A stretch of DNA of 64,000 bases from Eubacterium callanderi (lineage in GTDB: Bacteria; Bacillota; Clostridia; Eubacteriales; Eubacteriaceae), in assembly GCF_900142645.1 (NCBI RefSeq), contig NZ_FRBP01000011.1, positions 123,445 to 187,444 on the forward strand. The letters are read 5' to 3'. Below the pieces are notes generated by a model. That model searched no databases and was not told where the DNA came from. It saw only the letters and a list, made by a program, of their open reading frames with translations. Below, one piece after another: positions 61,434 to 64,000 of this stretch. Position 1 is the first letter of the stretch, and each line of letters starts with the position of its first letter. The position numbers and the translations under genes are program-made.

Positions 61434-64000
61434 GTGGAAAAAATTATCGAAAAAAAGACAAAAGGGAGTAGAAAAAAACCCCGTTACGGGATAAGAAAAC
61501 TATCTGTAGGAGTGGTTGCTTGTATGCTTGGGTACTTTGTTTTTATGCCGACTACGATTATTAACGCAACTGAGTTGAAACAAAATGACTTTAATTCCAG
61601 GATAGAAGCGATGGATTTAGGAGATAAATCATCATCTGGAAATACCGATGCAGAAAACTCAGGCTATGCTCCAAATGGAAAATATTCTTTTCAAGATTTA
61701 AAATTTAATCCTGAAATTTTAGATAGAGAAAACAAGGCAAATGAAGTTAAGTTTGAAATATATGGAAAACATAACATCGCAGCTTCAACAGATAACTGGA
61801 AAATAAATCTTCAGATAGATGAAAGAATTGCCAAATATATTACAAAGATAGAAGTCGATCCTAAAACGGGAACAACTTCTGGTAGAAGAGTTTTGTCTAG
61901 AAAAAATGATACTTTAGGAAGAAGTACCAATATTTGGCAAGTAAACTATATTAGGAGCGCCAATGGTTTATTTGCGGGTGCAGAGACAACAGATACCCAG
62001 ACAGCTCCCAATGGAATTATCAGTTTTGAAAAACCTTTAAATGAAATACTCGCCGAAATTAGTGATGAGAAACTAGCAAGTGATAAATTATTTTATAGAA
62101 TTTATTTAACAAGTAAGCAAGATAACGGAGGTATAGTTCCAGGAATTGATTCGACAGGATTTTTCTTTGTAAATGGTATTGATCATTATCCCGAGGAGAG
62201 TGAGTCTTTAGAAAATAAAGACTGGTTTAAACATTCCTCTGTAGAAGCACGATATATTAAAAATGAAAAATTTAACAATAAAAATGGAGCTATAGTAGTA
62301 GACCACAAAATTTCAAAAAATCAAAATTTTGCTTATAATACAAGTGCTAAAAATACTCCATGGTATTTAAAATATGGGGTGGATTCTCGCCTTGTAAAAT
62401 ATATTGATGGTATTGAGCTACACATGATGAGCGCTTCGTCATCTACGACACCAGATTATTCTGTAAATAATGCGAAGAATCGTAAGGTTGCGGAGTTATC
62501 AATAGAAAGAAGGGAAGATAATAAAGATTATGGTTATGGTTTGATTATGGATAATGATTTATCAAAAAACTTAGTGAATTTCAATAATGCTTTACCGACA
62601 CCTGTAACTATTCGATATGTTTATAAGCTTAATAAGCCAATGGAGGAAATTTTGGCTGATCTTAAAAAGGAGGCGGGCGTTGAAGATGGAAAAGCATTTG
62701 GTGATGATTTCCAATTTTTTGCATGGCTAACAGATAAATCTCAAACATCTTTAATTCCGAATACATATGGAGCAGGTTTTTATAGAGTTCAGGATATTGA
62801 TGGTGATGGTCAAACAGATGACGAAGAAGGAAACATTGATCAAAGTCCATATATTGGAATTCCAATAATAAAACCTCCTTATCAGGGAGATAAAAAAGTC
62901 CATGCGAGCGTATTATTAAATGAAAATGCTGGAAATGGCAATAAAGCGGAACTAATCAACAAAAATGGAGAAACTATAGCAACTATATCTGATATAAATG
63001 CCGTTGATGAAGAAGGAAAACCTGCAACAATGACAGTGGAGCTTGAATTCCAAATTGGTGATCCAAGTAAACTTGGCGACGTTGGAGATGATGTAACAGT
63101 TCGTATTATTCCCTCTGATGAAAGGTACCCAAATGGAGAAGAAGCTACAGTTCAAGTAAAAGAAGCTCCAGTAGCTGTAAAAGCTCCTGTTGAAATTTCT
63201 AAAGATGCAGATTTGACAAATGACAATGCTTTTGCTAAAAAGGGAATAAAAAATGCCAATAGCATGCCAGAGGGAACAAAATATTCATGGAAAATTAAAC
63301 CTGATACAAGTAAGATAGGAGAAAAAACAGGCGTTGTGCTTGTACAAGTTCCGGACCGAGACGAAGCGTTTGAAATTACTGTACCTGTAAAAATCATACA
63401 ATCCTTTGAAGTTACAGTTACAAACCCACCAAAACAAACTGAAGGCAAAAAAATATTAGATGGCACAAAGGTAATTAGCGCTAATGAAGAAAACTTTACA
63501 GTTTCAGATGTACATGATGAAGGGCTAAACTCTGGAATTTCCATTGATAAAAATGGAAATTTAACGGGAACACCCAATAAACTTCAGTGGGGAGATGAAG
63601 AGTCTACCACTTATGAAGAACAAACAATTAAAGTACATGCTATAGTAACGAGTGAAGATGGAAAAACAGAAAAAGCTGTTGTTGTCAATGTAGTTGTTCA
63701 ACGAGACACTGACGGAGATGGAACTCCGGATATAAAAGATAATGATGATGACAATGATGGAGTCACAGATCAGGAAGAGCTGGATAAGGGTTCCGATCCA
63801 AAGGATCCGAATTCCATTCCAATGATCGACATCACGCCAATCGGTAAAGTAGATATTGAAAATGAAGGGCAGACAGCAACAGATAAGACAGCCATTAAAG
63901 ATATCGTTATAAAACCGTCGGACAAAGACGCGACAGTAGTAGTTGATGGTTCTAAGTTGCCGAATGGGGTAACCTATGACGATACGGATAAAACGATTAG
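61434..64000 (+). CDS. YSIRK-signal cell-wall surface protein (5' part, runs off the window)
   Basis: From GTG 61434 the frame is open for at least 855 codons with no stop. A basic N-terminus is followed by RYGIRKLSVGVVACMLGYFV, a YSIRK-type signal that directs secretion at the septum. Residues 60-450 form adhesin-like beta domains. Several Ig-like/linker repeats follow, and near residues 760-785 a thrombospondin type 3-like calcium motif (DTDGDGTPDIKDNDDDNDG). The C-terminal LPxTG would lie beyond the window. GC rises noticeably after about 63760. The family-typical AraC regulator is divergent upstream. Confidence 0.88.
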   Translation, partial: MEKIIEKKTKGSRKKPRYGIRKLSVGVVACMLGYFVFMPTTIINATELKQNDFNSRIEAMDLGDKSSSGNTDAENSGYAPNGKYSFQDLKFNPEILDRENKANEVKFEIYGKHNIAASTDNWKINLQIDERIAKYITKIEVDPKTGTTSGRRVLSRKNDTLGRSTNIWQVNYIRSANGLFAGAETTDTQTAPNGIISFEKPLNEILAEISDEKLASDKLFYRIYLTSKQDNGGIVPGIDSTGFFFVNGIDHYPEESESLENKDWFKHSSVEARYIKNEKFNNKNGAIVVDHKISKNQNFAYNTSAKNTPWYLKYGVDSRLVKYIDGIELHMMSASSSTTPDYSVNNAKNRKVAELSIERREDNKDYGYGLIMDNDLSKNLVNFNNALPTPVTIRYVYKLNKPMEEILADLKKEAGVEDGKAFGDDFQFFAWLTDKSQTSLIPNTYGAGFYRVQDIDGDGQTDDEEGNIDQSPYIGIPIIKPPYQGDKKVHASVLLNENAGNGNKAELINKNGETIATISDINAVDEEGKPATMTVELEFQIGDPSKLGDVGDDVTVRIIPSDERYPNGEEATVQVKEAPVAVKAPVEISKDADLTNDNAFAKKGIKNANSMPEGTKYSWKIKPDTSKIGEKTGVVLVQVPDRDEAFEITVPVKIIQSFEVTVTNPPKQTEGKKILDGTKVISANEENFTVSDVHDEGLNSGISIDKNGNLTGTPNKLQWGDEESTTYEEQTIKVHAIVTSEDGKTEKAVVVNVVVQRDTDGDGTPDIKDNDDDNDGVTDQEELDKGSDPKDPNSIPMIDITPIGKVDIENEGQTATDKTAIKDIVIKPSDKDATVVVDGSKLPNGVTYDDTDKTI

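Noticed and set aside
1..64000. CRISPR arrays, rRNA and tRNA genes
   Set aside because: No regularly spaced repeats and no rRNA or cloverleaf sequences were recognised anywhere in the window.

Overview
The window looks like a Bacillota (Clostridia) chromosome of moderate GC, probably close to Eubacteriaceae. The evidence is the strong GGAGG ribosome sites, class C sortase pili, DUF1659/DUF2922 genes and Tn916-type and MOBP mobile modules. This assignment is an inference; there is no rRNA or tRNA gene to confirm it. Most of the window is accessory DNA.

Region 1 (1-5391) is the end of a surface-polysaccharide cluster. Five consecutive genes correspond to the known WbpA-I-B-D-E route from UDP-GlcNAc to UDP-ManNAc(3NAc)A, closed by a strong terminator.

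Region 2 (5400-10700) is phage-like: two unrecognised proteins, a BRO-N/KilAC antirepressor, a phage-replication-type winged-helix protein, a sigma-70-like factor, then small DUF1659 and DUF2922 genes separated by terminators and nested inverted-repeat elements.

Region 3 (10970-33954) resembles the backbone of an integrative element but has no type IV secretion genes. It has a TOPRIM/DUF3991 protein, a three-gene sortase pilus operon (thioester adhesin, backbone pilin, class C sortase), decayed RhuM and BRO/DinD genes (the latter split by one amber codon), ParA/ParB, several tandemly duplicated small families, a 2447-residue methylase-helicase with a TnpV-like gene overprinted in another frame, and two tandem DpnD/PcfM-DUF3846 genes.

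Region 4 (about 34.0-54.5 kb) is a GC-richer mobilizable/Tn916-like module. It has an ArdC-like/YodL polyprotein, TTRAP-like protein, MobC and MOBP relaxase, and two inverted candidate oriT copies at 34.05 and 42.8 kb. A methyltransferase cassette is bracketed by 111-113 bp repeats. The cargo is an AraC regulator, an ECF-type importer, a pair of exporter-fold ABC half-transporters and a DtxR-like regulator, resembling the transport part of siderophore loci. The module closes with Tn916 orf7/orf8-like regulators, Xis and Int. A spaced palindrome, AGTTAG-N5-GCNAAC, occurs at three of its promoters and may define a shared regulon.

Region 5 (54.5-64 kb) is very AT-rich: an IS3-type remnant, two paralogous AraC-type regulators of the kind found beside YSIRK surface proteins, a diacylglycerol-kinase-family lipid kinase, long gene-poor stretches, and the 5' part of a large YSIRK-signal surface protein that runs off the window.
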